Shown: one piece after another, positions 1 through 8,645 of the stretch | How the letters are laid out: the number at the start of each line of letters is the position of its first letter | Numbering within the stretch: the first letter of the stretch is position 1 | Notes under the pieces: generated by a model | Databases searched by the model: none | What the model saw: the letters and a program-made list of their open reading frames with translations, nothing else | Told to the model about the DNA's origin: nothing | Assembly (NCBI GenBank): GCA_027943245.1 | Contig: JANDJZ010000797.1 | Span: forward strand, 1-12,233 | Origin: Acanthamoeba sp. SK_2022b | Taxonomy: Eukaryota; Discosea; Longamoebia; Acanthamoebidae | DNA length: 12,233 nucleotides | Direction of reading: 5' to 3' | Made by a program: the position numbers and the translations under genes

Positions 1-346
1 GAGTCTTGGTGTTTGCGGCCGATCGTGTGGTAGGGCAAGGACACCTGTGGAAGCTGGCCACGCAGGAAGGCGGCATTCAAGGCGCCCTGGCCACTTGCGC
101 GTTCGACAACCTCGTCGAGCTGCTCAAGGTCGAGCTAGTCGCGCCCGTCGCGGACTGTCTACACCGAACGCTGCGCCTAGAACCTCATGAAGAGCGCCTG
201 CATGCCGCAGTCTTGAGCTTCTCATCAAAAACTTCACCTTTTTTGCGTTTTTATGCTATGGGCGATGATGCACAACGGGCAGCCCTTGATCCGTGGCTGC
301 TCATCACTACAGGAATGTTGTGGGTGCCCTGGTCGAGTGGCTACTT
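1..346 (+). CDS. Possible coding exon of unknown function (partial)
   Basis: An open frame runs from the window edge to a TAA near 354. The first 210 bases are GC-rich like the exons of the downstream genes. The translation from 6 has amphipathic, soluble-protein character (for example DNLVELLKVELVAPVADCL and LRLEPHEERLHAAV), then turns less protein-like after about position 215, where a T-rich stretch starts. I recognise no domain. It could be an upstream exon of the DHHC acyltransferase gene, because that gene's first visible exon (from 841) can accept an upstream exon ending with two spare bases. It could equally be the end of another gene. I could not place splice sites or a start codon. 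Treat the boundaries as approximate. Confidence 0.3.
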
Positions 347-417
347 CGTTTCGTAACATAGTGGTACTGTACTAGGGGCTGTCCCTAGAAACGTGGGTTC
401 GATTCCCACCAAAACAA
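347..417 (+). tRNA. Degenerate tRNA-like element (tRNA pseudogene or SINE head)
   Basis: A 71-nt stretch can fold as a tRNA cloverleaf. The T arm is perfect: GTGGG (393-397), loop TTCGATT, CCCAC (405-409). The anticodon stem is perfect: CTAGG (372-376) with CCTAG (384-388). The D arm pairs at three of four positions (356-358 with 368-370) and its loop has the usual AGTGGTA pattern. An A-box-like TAACATAGTGG (354-364) and a B box GGTTCGATTCC (396-406) are present. The acceptor stem (347-353 with 410-416) pairs at five of seven positions. The seven-base anticodon loop is GGCTGTC, putting CTG (glutamine) in the anticodon place but G instead of the near-universal U at position 33. That and the weak acceptor argue for a pseudogene or a tRNA-derived SINE head rather than a working tRNA. 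Confidence 0.5.
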
Positions 418-840
418 TCTCTGCCTCTGACGCTGCCACCCGCTCTTTTTTTGGTACATGTTCATGCACATTGGGCTGTCCTTGCCCATGTCTGGCTGTC
501 TGGCTGCAGTGCCTCACTGCGCATGTGCCCAAAACCTTACACCCCAGGTGGTGAAGAGCAATCTGAAGGTGTTTTTGTTTGTTTTGTGGCACCAGTAACA
601 GTGCCCCAAGTGGGCAGCTGCAGAACAAAATGTTGGCAGCCCTATCCAATGGGTGGATTTTAGGAAAAGATGGCATGTCCTCCTTGAATGCAGGCATTGG
701 CACTCCATCAGACATGCAGCATCAAAGTGCATGTCTGAAACAGTAGAAAGGAACATTGTAAGGTTTGAGTTCGTGGGGTGGGCCCGTGGATGTTGTTTTT
801 ACAAACCTTTTCTCTCTCTTTTTTTTTGTTCTCACCCAAG
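418..840. other. Non-coding or unresolved stretch upstream of the DHHC gene
   Basis: This stretch has a more balanced base composition than the neighbouring exons. Several overlapping open frames of 70-120 codons exist on both strands, but none shows a recognisable motif. The end of one - strand frame (reading VGIEPTF) is only the antisense of the tRNA T arm. From about 808 to 840 a strong pyrimidine tract ends in CAAG and forms the acceptor for the exon starting at 841. The stretch is therefore most likely intron and/or 5' region of the acyltransferase gene, perhaps with the body of a tRNA-derived SINE. Confidence 0.4.
446..452 (+). terminator. T7 tract, candidate Pol III terminator of the tRNA-like unit
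   Basis: Seven consecutive T residues on the + strand lie 28 bases after the end of the tRNA-like element. RNA polymerase III stops at runs of four or more T, so this would end a transcript driven by the internal A and B boxes. T runs also occur in the introns here, so this may be coincidence. Confidence 0.35.
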
Positions 841-853
841 GTGGCTGAACAAG

Positions 854-2559
854 ATGTTGCGCGCAACTGCTGCCGGCATCAAAGAAGGGAGCTGGCTTGG
901 CGGCGATGGCGAAGGCCAGCAAGCGGCACCATCCGTGCATCGACCACATAAAAAAGCGCCCAGAGCGGCACACATGCTCGAGAAGATGAGCAACGCATTC
1001 TATTACACTGTGTGGACCGCCTGCCATTGTGCTGCCTATGTCATTGGCCTCAGCTGTACACCTCTCCTCTCAAATCCACCTCGCGCTATTCCTTTTTTTT
1101 GGTCCACCTCCAACCCACCTAAGTGGTTATGCCTTTTTTTTTTCTATTTCTTTCAGACCCGCACCTGCAGTCCGCCGAGCTGAGCGGGTTGTGGGTGGCC
1201 CTCGCCATCACGTCCCTCTCCGCAGTGCTCTGCTACTACCTGGCCTCCACCTCCGATCCGGGATACCTTCCGGCAGCCCCCGCCGCCCCGCCGCCTTCCG
1301 TGCGCCTCCCACGTGCCCACGGGGGGGGGGGCACCTCAGCTCGTGCTTACGTTCTCTCTCTCTCTCTCTCTCTCCCCTTTCGTAATCGCGCAGGACGAAG
1401 CCATCGCGGCCGCGCCTCACCTGTACTGCGCCACCTGCAACGTGAGTACTCAGCCCCCAACGACCCGTGCGGCTCCGGGCGGTGGCGCTGCGCCGGTTTG
1501 GTAGGGATTCCTCACTCACGCGCGCGTGTCGGATTGGGTTGTTGGGGGGGGGGGGCGGTGTTGACCATCACCCGCGCCCACAGATATACCCCCGCCCATT
1601 GAGATCGAAGCACTGCCGCACGTGTAACCGCTGTGTCGGTCCTCATCTCTCTCTCCCCGCCCCCCAAACGCCGCATCGCATCGCATGGCTGCCGCATCGC
1701 ACCGACCCCCGCAGGCGGGGCTCACACGCCGGGTGGGCGGGGGTGGGGCTGGGCAGAGCGATTCGACCACCACTGTCCGATGATCGCCAACTGCGTGGGC
1801 AAGAGGAACGCGCCGTTCTTCTGGGCGTTCACCGTGCACCAGTGCCTCAGCCTCTTGTGCGCCTTGGGCTTCGTCCTCGCCGGTGAGCTCTCCCTTCCCT
1901 CCACCCTGCCCCCTCTCCCCCACCCGGCGGGCCACTGAGGGCAGAGCCCCCCCCCTCCAAACTCCCTCCCTCCCTCCCTCCACCAGACCTGCGTACCGAT
2001 CCGTATCCTCCGTGGCGGCGTCCGATCGCGTTCGACATCCCTCGGGAGTACGTGGTCTACGTCTTTACCCTCGTCCTCTTCAACTTGTACGCACGCGGCC
2101 TCTCTCTCTCTCCCTCATCTTGAAACGCCTGCTCGGGATGCCTCGGCCGCTTCATGCACGCACTCACCTCCCGAGAGGGGCGCCTGCGCGGTGTCTGCCA
2201 GCTTTTGCCTCGCCTTTGGCTTCGCGTTTTCCGTGACCTACTACATGTTCACCAACGTCACCACCAACGAACGCATCAACCAAGCCCGCTACCCTTATTT
2301 CGAGAAGTATACCCCCCTCCCCCAAACCCACCACACCACCCAATCGCGGCGCCCATCGCCACATCGCTTGGATTTTGCTGCGCAGCCACTCACCCATCAC
2401 CACCCACCGCCACCCACCATCACCATCGATAGCGGAGTGAGTAGCTTCGACAAGGGCCCCTGGCACAATGCGAAGGTCTACTTCAACCTCGTGCAGGAGG
2501 ACACCAACCCCTTGGACTTGGAGAATAGCCACCGCCACCACGCCATGCTCTGCCCGTGA
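854..2559 (+). CDS. DHHC-type protein S-acyltransferase (palmitoyltransferase), 8 exons
   Basis: Integral membrane enzyme that transfers palmitoyl or similar acyl groups from acyl-CoA to cysteines of target proteins, typically at Golgi, plasma or vacuolar membranes. Exons read in phase: 854-1055, 1157-1299, 1394-1441, 1584-1638, 1757-1882, 1987-2086, 2202-2306, 2433-2559, giving 301 residues. Seen in order: two membrane segments (about 48-67 and 79-98), DPG motif (101-103), zinc-binding cysteine-rich domain (C127, C130, H141, C142, C145, C148), active site DHHC (153-156) then C162, third membrane segment (about 169-190), fourth (about 213-240), TTNE motif (245-248). The TTNER wording resembles the HIP14/ZDHHC17 branch, which carries N-terminal ankyrin repeats; none are visible here. 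Oddities: M158 replaces the usual Trp after DHHCP, and the C130-H141 spacer is one residue longer than usual. The ATG at 854 is the first in the exon; the frame stays open back to the acceptor at 840, so further upstream exons are possible. Confidence 0.9.
1300..1393 (+). repeat. Intron with G11 and (TC)11 tracts
   Basis: This intron of the acyltransferase gene holds a run of 11 G (1321-1331) and about 11 copies of TC (1353-1374), which extends into the pyrimidine tract before the CAG acceptor at 1391-1393. A run of 12 G (1544-1555) lies in the next intron. These homopolymer and dinucleotide tracts are likely length-polymorphic. Confidence 0.75.
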
Positions 2560-2702
2560 AGGAAGGAAGGAAGGGAGGGAGCACGGACCGGGCACCGCCC
2601 CCACCTCTGAGCTGCTGTAGGACCAGACTATTTATTTCCTATTTATTAATTTATTAATTTATTATTTATTGAGCGATTTATTTGTTTATTCTTTCTATGT
2701 CG
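2560..2702. promoter_or_regulatory. Shared AU-rich 3' region between convergent genes
   Basis: The 143 bases between the two convergent stop codons contain a stretch (about 2628-2690) of repeated TTTATT/TTAATTTA. Read on the + strand it gives about six ATTTA pentamers, resembling an AU-rich mRNA stability element for the acyltransferase transcript. Read on the - strand the same bases give several AATAAA hexamers, suitable as poly(A) signals just past the lipoate ligase stop. The function on either strand is inferred from sequence alone. Confidence 0.55.
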
Positions 2703-3867
2703 TCATGGCTTCTGGGATGACGCGCCGGCGGGTGGGGGGAGCTCCACTGTGTGCGAGGACAGCTGACCGGCGTTGCGGGCTTCCTGGAGGATACCTTCTA
2801 CCTCGGCGGCGGGCACATCGACCAAATCCACGTCCAGAGCGCTCATCGCTTGGCGGATGGCGCCCACCATGTCGTCTTTTTTTTTTTTTTTTTTTTATCT
2901 CGCGAGTGTCAGCGGGGAGTCGGCTGTGGAGAGAGAGGGAGAGCGCGGTACCGAGGGAGTGCGAGGGAAATCGGTCCTTGAGCCTGCACACGAAATCGCT
3001 GTGGGGCCGCTGCAGGCGGTAGGCCGGCTGCTTCTCCGGGTGGGCCAGCAGAGACTCGAGCTTGGTCGCGTCAAAGTCCCAGAGGAACGACGTGTGTTGC
3101 AGCCACCTGCACACGCGAGAGGCATTAGTGCTCGGGGAGCGAGTAGAGGGGGGGGGGCAAGAGGTGGCCCAAAGCACAGGTGCACCTGGCGGAAGACATG
3201 CGCTGGGCGTTGCCGCCAAACTTGCGGTGGCCCCACACGTAGTCGTTCTCCCGTAGGGCAAAGGTCTCTCCGTCGTCCACGCGCGCATCGGCAAAAGCTC
3301 GCCGGTAGAACCCGCCGACCCACGCCATCACCTCTCGCGGAAAGACCTTGACCTGGCGACGAGCAGCAGCAAGGAGGTCATGAGCCTCACCACCACCACC
3401 ACCACCACCACCACCACCACCACCACCACCACCACCACCACCACCACGGGTGCATATTATGCGGGCGACAAGAGGACCTGGTCGGGCCGCAGGAAGTCGG
3501 CAGTGGAGATGAGCGTGGAGAAGAGCGTGGAGCGGTCGATGTAAACGGTGCCCCCGCCAGAGAACCTCCGGATGATGGGCACGCCTTCCATGACTGCCCG
3601 CTCCACCACCACGTCCCTGTCGACCCGTCCGGACATACCCAACACCACTGAGCTCTGGCCTGATCAGCTAAGCTGCTCAGCCACCTCCTCCCACCCTGCG
3701 CCGACAGGTAACCTACCTGCCGGTGGCGCTGAGTGGTGCAACAAGAGGTAGGTGTGGTTGGGGCGACACTTGTACAGGGCTTCCTCCACGTGCAACTGCT
3801 CAAGGATGGTGGCCCCCACTGGCATCCGCACTACACCCACCAGCACGCCCCTCCTCTTGGTGTGCAT
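2703..3867 (-). CDS. Lipoate/octanoate-protein ligase, LplA-like family, 5 exons
   Basis: Enzyme of the biotin/lipoate protein ligase fold that attaches lipoyl or octanoyl groups to lysines of the E2 and H subunits of 2-oxoacid dehydrogenase and glycine cleavage complexes, normally in mitochondria or plastids. Exons on the - strand, all in phase: 3867-3717, 3647-3478, 3352-3186, 3106-2952, 2875-2703, giving 271 residues. Visible motifs: LEQLHVEEALY near the start, VVLGMSGR (51-58), the ligand-binding loop RRFSGGGTV (77-85), LRENDYVWG, then HRKFGGNAQ (149-157) whose K151 corresponds to the invariant lysine of this superfamily, and TSFLWDFD. The wording is close to the small plant-type LplA-like proteins as I remember them. 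The start at 3867 is the first ATG in the exon. The frame is open to a TAG near 3907, so an upstream exon with a targeting peptide may be missing. The donor at 3477 (GTCCTC) and the acceptor at 2877-2876 are weak. Confidence 0.85.
2877..2896 (+). repeat. T20 homopolymer in a lipoate ligase intron
   Basis: Twenty consecutive T on the + strand form A20 on the coding strand, directly before the AG acceptor that keeps the reading frame into the last exon. The tract is likely variable in length. Confidence 0.9.
3388..3447 (+). repeat. Perfect (CAC)20 microsatellite in a lipoate ligase intron
   Basis: Sixty bases of uninterrupted CAC lie inside the intron between the exons 3647-3478 and 3352-3186. 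On the gene's own strand it is (GTG)20. Its unit is the dominant trinucleotide of the large array that begins about 600 bases further on. Confidence 0.95.
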
Positions 3868-4035
3868 CAAGCATAAAAGATTACTCCCTTGGGAGGTGAG
3901 GCCCTATTTCTTCTTTCGCTTTTTTTTTCGACTTTGAATTTCCCTTTGCACGCAGTATCATATCAATAGAATCACCATTTTTCAGTGAAGGTTCATATGT
4001 TGCACATTCATTGTGGCGCAGGGATTTATTAACAC
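3868..4035. other. Upstream region of the lipoate ligase gene
   Basis: No firm gene. On the - strand a frame ending at 3881 reads through a protein-like stretch (NECATYEPSLKNGDSIDMIL and a lysine-rich tail) before a stop. It runs from inside the neighbouring CAC-rich block, so its start is artificial. It could be a 5' exon or the 3' end of another transcript. A short T run lies at about 3920-3928. Confidence 0.3.
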
Positions 4036-4178
4036 TTAGAAAAACATCACCACACCACCACATCCACCACACCACCACAACATCATTACCACTTCAACAC
4101 CACCATTCAAAACACAGCCACAACACCAAAACCACAACAAAACACCACCAAACCACCACACCACCACACCACATCACT
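4036..4178. repeat. A/C-rich block 0 (outlying, + strand A/C)
   Basis: Degenerate CAC/CAA/ACA repeats with almost no G on the + strand. It is separated from the main array by a 430-bp non-repeat island and is more degenerate than the main blocks. Confidence 0.85.
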
Positions 4179-4489
4179 GTATATACACTGCACAAAACGA
4201 AGGATCAATAGTGCGACTGCCAAGCTCTTTGCCCTCATCTTGTGTGCAAGAGCGATATGGTGGATTGGAGCAAATGGGCATTCAAGCAGTGGAGGACTGA
4301 AAATCTTCTGGAGTAAAGCTAAGGGCTAAGAAAAGAGTGCACATGCAGCAAGGTTTTGTCATTACCTGATCTGGCAGTGCAATGATCTGAAACAAACCAT
4401 TGTGCTTTGTGGGGTGATTTAAAAAGAGATAAGAAGAGGGGAAAGTATTCCAGAATAGAAAGCCAGAGTTAATCATTACAGCCTAGCAG
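4179..4489. other. Non-repeat island inside the array edge
   Basis: Unique sequence of moderate GC content. The - strand has a 64-codon open frame (4476-4282) with no recognisable domain. Within it are a TTTCAG acceptor-like site, a 21-base segment and a GTAATG donor-like site, so a small exon is possible but unproven. Composition resembles 10680-12233 on the other side of the array rather than the GC-rich genes to the left. Confidence 0.35.
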
Positions 4490-4612
4490 TCAATTTAGAA
4501 GGCAGTCATTCACTTGCTGTAGAGCAGGCTGGAAGGTAGTTGGTTTAAGAGGCCCCTCCTCAGGTTGCACAACCACATCTTGTAGCTTAAAGCTCTTTAC
4601 ACCACTCTTTGG
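4490..4612 (-). pseudogene. Coding-like C-terminal fragment abutting the array, unknown function
   Basis: On the - strand a frame comes out of the repeat at about 4612 and ends at a TGA (4492-4490), giving about 40 residues. They have ordinary protein composition, for example SFKLQDVVVQPEEGPLKP and FQPALQQVNDCLLN. I do not recognise it. The frame continues upstream only into satellite-encoded threonine runs, so a genuine start is absent. The first AG on this strand after the A/C repeats lies at about 4608-4606 and could act as a splice acceptor, making this the last exon of a gene whose earlier part lies beyond the array. A truncated gene is equally possible. Confidence 0.3.
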
Positions 4613-4755
4613 GGTTGTTGTATTGTGGTAATGGTGTGTTGATGTTGTGGTGTTGTGGTGGGGTGGTGCTGTTTAGATGTTGTGGTGGTGTTGTTATGTT
4701 GTGGTGGTGTGGTGGTGTTGTGGTGGGTGGTGCTGTTATGGGGTTGTGGTGGTGA
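4611..4755. repeat. Block 1, + strand G/T
   Basis: Words such as GTTGTGGTGGTG with rare A. Ends in the palindrome at 4745-4767. Confidence 0.9.
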
Positions 4756-4767
4756 CTCACCACCACA
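4745..4767. repeat. Perfect palindrome at G/T-to-A/C switch
   Basis: Eleven-base arms (TGTGGTGGTGA and TCACCACCACA) around one central base. Confidence 0.9.
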
Positions 4768-4779
4768 CCACCCATCCCC
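4756..4779. repeat. Block 2, + strand A/C (short)
   Basis: A 24-bp A/C stretch between the palindrome at 4745-4767 and the GC-rich junction at 4780-4827. Confidence 0.8.
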
Positions 4780-4827
4780 AGAGGGGACCCCTTCCCAAAT
4801 TGGGGTAGGCCTGGAGGGCCGCCTGTG
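4780..4827. other. GC-rich junction with shared 20-mer (copy 1)
   Basis: Non-repeat sequence at an A/C-to-G/T switch. It contains the 20-base word TTCCCAAATTGGGGTAGGCC at 4792-4811, found again at 9535-9554, and small inverted pieces such as CCCCAGAGGGG (4777-4787) and GGCCTGGAGGGCC (4808-4820). Confidence 0.85.
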
Positions 4828-5236
4828 TGGGTGGGGGGTGGTTGGGGTGGTGGTGGTGTGGTGGTATTGTAATGGTGTTGTGGTGGTGGTGTTGTGGTGG
4901 TATTGTTGTATCGCTGTTGTGGTGTTGTGGTATTGTAATGGTGTTGTTGTGGTGTTGTGGTGATGTTGTGGTGGTGTTGTGGTGTCTTGTGGTGTGTGGC
5001 GTTGTGATGTGGGGATACTGTGGTGGTGTTTTGGTGGTGTTGTGGTGTTGTTGTTGTGGTGGTATTGTTGTGAGGGTGTTGTGGTGGTGTGGTGGTGATG
5101 TTGCAATGTTGTGGTGATGGTGATGTGGTGATGGTGTGGTGATGTTCTGGTGCTGTTGTGCGTGGTGTTTGGTGATGTTTTGGTGGTGTTGTGGTGATGC
5201 TTGGTGATATATTGGTGGTGATTTGGTGGTGATGGT
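4828..5236. repeat. Block 3, + strand G/T
   Basis: GTGGTGTTGTGG-type repeats, ending in the hairpin at 5225-5257. Confidence 0.9.
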
Positions 5237-5257
5237 GAGAGCCCAACCATCACCACC
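5225..5257. repeat. Inverted repeat at G/T-to-A/C switch
   Basis: Twelve-base perfect arms (GGTGGTGATGGT and ACCATCACCACC) with a nine-base loop of unique sequence (GAGAGCCCA). Confidence 0.9.
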
Positions 5258-6692
5258 CCATCAACACCACACTACCACCACATCACCACCACAACATTAC
5301 CAAGAACATCACCACACCATCACCCCAACACCACAACAACACCAGAACATCACCACACCATCACCACAACACCACCACCACCCCAACACAACCACAACAC
5401 TAGAACACAACCGCCACATCAACACCACACAACCATAACAACACAATACCACCACAACCTCACTATCCCACCACAACACCACCACAACATCACCACACCA
5501 TTACCACAACATCACTACAGCATCACAACAACATGACTACAACATAACCACATCACCACCACTACATTACAACAACACTACACATCACCCTACATCACCA
5601 GCACAACATTACCACCACGCCATAACCACACCATCCCCATAACACACCATCACCACCACAACATCACCACAACACCACAACAACACCACCCCACCACAAC
5701 ACCACAATATCACCACAACACCATCACCACAACACCAGAAATTCACCATCACACCATCACCACGCCATAGCACCACCAACACCACAACACAATAGCATCA
5801 CCACACCACTACATCACCACAACACCACAGCACTCCACCAGCACCACAACAGCACCACAATACCACCACACCACAACACCACAACATCACCATAACCTCA
5901 TCACCACGCAACTACCACAGTAGCACCACCAACACCACAACGCTATAGTATCACCACAACATCACAATACCAGCACCATAACATCACAACACCACCCTGA
6001 TAGCACCACTACACCACAACACCACAACACCACACAACCATAACACCACCATCACCACAACACCACACCATCACCACAACAACACCCTAATATCACCACA
6101 ACAACACCACAACATCACCACAACAGCACCACAACATCACTACAACACTACCACATAACCATAACATCACCACAACAACACCACAACATCACCACCACAT
6201 CACCACAACTACAAAGACATCCCACAATGTATACCACCACACCACCACAATACCACAACTACAACATCACCAACATCACCACAACTTACCACCATCACTA
6301 CACAACACCAACAGCATTACAACACCACAACATCACCACAACACTGCAACAACACCAAAACACCACCACACCCACACCCACACCTACCACCACCACCTGA
6401 CCACCACCACCTGAACACCACCACCACCTGACCACCACCACCACTTGACCACCACCACCAACATCCCAACACCAGCACACCGTCACTCCACCACAGCACC
6501 ACAACAACAGTACAACACCACTACAACAACAACACCACCACCACATCATTACCACCACAACCACAACACAACACCACAACACCACACCACCACAACACCA
6601 CACCACCACACCACCACAACAACCAAAAACAACATCAACCAAAAACAACAACAACTAAAAACAACGACATTACCACAGCACACCACCACCAT
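5246..6692. repeat. Block 4, + strand A/C (longest block)
   Basis: About 1.45 kb of CACCACAACACC-type sequence with scattered ATC and TAC variants. It is the most degenerate of the large blocks and includes a small CTGA-marked minisatellite at 6390-6455. Confidence 0.9.
6390..6455 (+). repeat. CTGA-marked minisatellite within block 4
   Basis: Four units of ACC repeats each punctuated by CTGA or TTGA (about 6397, 6411, 6428 and 6445), spaced 14-17 bases. These are nearly the only G residues in the surrounding A/C sequence, so a G-bearing variant was locally amplified. Confidence 0.75.
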
Positions 6693-7260
6693 GATGTTGT
6701 GGTGATGTAGTGGTGGTGTTGCGGTGGTGATGTTGTGATGATGTTTTGGTGATATTGTTGTGGTGGTGATGTGGTGGTGATGTAGTGCTGGTGATGAGTG
6801 ATGGAGGTGTGGTGATGTTGTGGTGTTGTGATGTAGTGGTGATGGTGTTGTGATGGTGGTGTTGTGATGGTGTGGTGTTGTGGTGATGGTGTTGTGGTGT
6901 GATGATGGTGTTGTGATGGTGTTGTGGTGATGGTGGTGGAGTGGTGATGGTGTGGTGATGGTGTTATGGTGTTGTGATGTGGTGGTGAGGGTGTTGTGGT
7001 GATGGTGTTGTGATGGTGGTGTGGTGATGGTGTGTTGTGTTGATGGTGTGGTGATGGTGTGGTGGTGATGGTGTTGTGATGTAGTGGTGTGGTGATGGTG
7101 TGGTGCTGTTGTGGTGGTGACATTGTGCTGATGTTGTGATGGTGTGGTGATGGTGTGGTGTTGTTGTGATGGTGTGATGTTGTGGTGATGGTGGTGTGGT
7201 GATGTGGTGGGGATGTTGTGGTCATATTGTGGTGATGTTGTGGTGTTGTGGGTGTTGTGA
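6693..7260. repeat. Block 5, + strand G/T
   Basis: Rich in GGTGATGGTG and GTTGTGATGG words, so the ATC/GAT variant is much commoner here than in the CCACA part of the next block. Confidence 0.9.
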
Positions 7261-7274
7261 TATTATGATATCAC
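7257..7274. repeat. Inverted repeat at G/T-to-A/C switch
   Basis: Seven-base perfect arms (GTGATAT and ATATCAC) with a four-base loop. Confidence 0.8.
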
Positions 7275-7500
7275 TAACTACACCACCACAACACTACAAC
7301 ACTACAACACCGCAATACCACAATATCACCACACCACGATACAACCACAACATCACCACACCACCACAATATCACCACACCACAACACAACCACAACATC
7401 ACCACACCACCACCACACCGCACCACCATCACGCCACACCACCAACACCACCACAACTATACCACAACACTACAACATCACCACAAAACCACACTATCAC

Positions 7501-7622
7501 ACCACAACCACAACCACAACCACAACCACAACCACAACCACAACCACAACCACAACCACAACCACAACCACAACCACAACCACAACCACAACCACAACCA
7601 CAACCACAACCACAACCACAAC
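7501..7622 (+). repeat. Perfect (CCACAA) hexamer array, about 20 copies
   Basis: About 122 bases of exact six-base periodicity without a visible interruption. On the other strand the unit is TTGTGG. Its translation is an artificial Pro-Gln or Trp-Leu repeat. Confidence 0.95.
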
Positions 7623-7895
7623 ACCGTCACCATCAACACCACCACCACATCATAGTACCACATCACCAACACATTACCACAGTGCCAACACCACCACCAC
7701 ACCACCATCACCACACCATCACCTCACCATTACCATCACACCACCATCACCACAACACCACCACACCACCACACCACCAAACACCACACCATCACAACAT
7801 CACCACACCCACCACAACACCACCATCACAACACCATCACCACACCATCACAAATGGCCATCACCACAACATCACCACACCACAACCTCCTACCA

Positions 7896-8130
7896 CACCA
7901 CACCACACCACACCACACCACACCACAATCTCACACCACACCACCACACCACACCACACCACACCACACCACACCACACCACACCACACCACACCACACC
8001 ACCACACCACACCACACACCACACCACACCACACCACACCACACCACACCACACTACAACACCACACCACACCACACCACACCACACCACACTACAACAC
8101 CACAACACACCACACCACACTACAACACCA
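7896..8130 (+). repeat. (CCACA) pentamer array
   Basis: Nearly uninterrupted five-base repeats (the other strand is TGTGG), broken by short CCACCACA insertions and by a few CTACAACA variants near 8050-8125. Confidence 0.9.
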
Positions 8131-8261
8131 CACCGCCATCACCACAACAACACCATATAATCACCACAACACTACAACACCACACCATCACCACAACATT
8201 CCCACCACCACAACAACACCACAACATCACCACACCATCATCCCACCACCATCACCACAAC

Positions 8262-8328
8262 ACCACACCACACCACACCACACCACACCACACCACACCA
8301 CACCACACCACACCACCACACCACACAC
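8262..8328 (+). repeat. Second (CCACA) pentamer array
   Basis: A shorter tract of the same five-base unit, about 130 bases after the first, in the same orientation. Confidence 0.9.
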
Positions 8329-8645
8329 CACCACATCATCACTACAAAAATCACCACAGCATCACCACAACACCATCACAACATCAGTACCACCACACCA
8401 CCACACCACACCACCACACCACCACACCACCACCACAACAACAGCTACAACAATACAACACTACAACATTACAATAACACCACATCACACCACAACAACA
8501 TCACCACTACATCACTACAACCACCACAACACCACCACCCCAACACCACAACAACACCACAACAACACCACAACATCACCACAACAGCACCACACCACCA
8601 CAACAATACCACAACAGCACCACAATCCCACCACAACACCACAGA

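Larger units (their letters stand above)
7272..8642. repeat. Block 6, + strand A/C
   Basis: Holds the homogeneous hexamer and pentamer tracts listed below, embedded in mixed CAC/CAA sequence. Confidence 0.9.

Noticed and set aside
347..417. Functional glutamine tRNA
   Set aside because: The anticodon place reads CTG, but G at position 33 and a mismatched acceptor stem make a working tRNA unlikely; kept only as tRNA-like.
341..715. 124-codon - strand frame
   Set aside because: Its end is antisense to the tRNA-like element (the VGIEPTF wording typical of such read-through), and the rest lacks a recognisable domain or splice support.
1208..1519. Arg/Glu-rich - strand frame
   Set aside because: It is the complement of acyltransferase exons and the (TC)n intron tract; the + strand model has phase-consistent splicing and conserved motifs.
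2695..3294. 199-codon - strand frame through the lipoate ligase region
   Set aside because: It reads through introns and the A20 tract; only the segments matching the in-phase exons have family motifs.
3387..3803. Frame on the - strand ending in a long tryptophan run
   Set aside because: The tryptophan run is the (CAC)20 microsatellite read on the other strand, and the frame cuts across the well-supported exons of the lipoate ligase.
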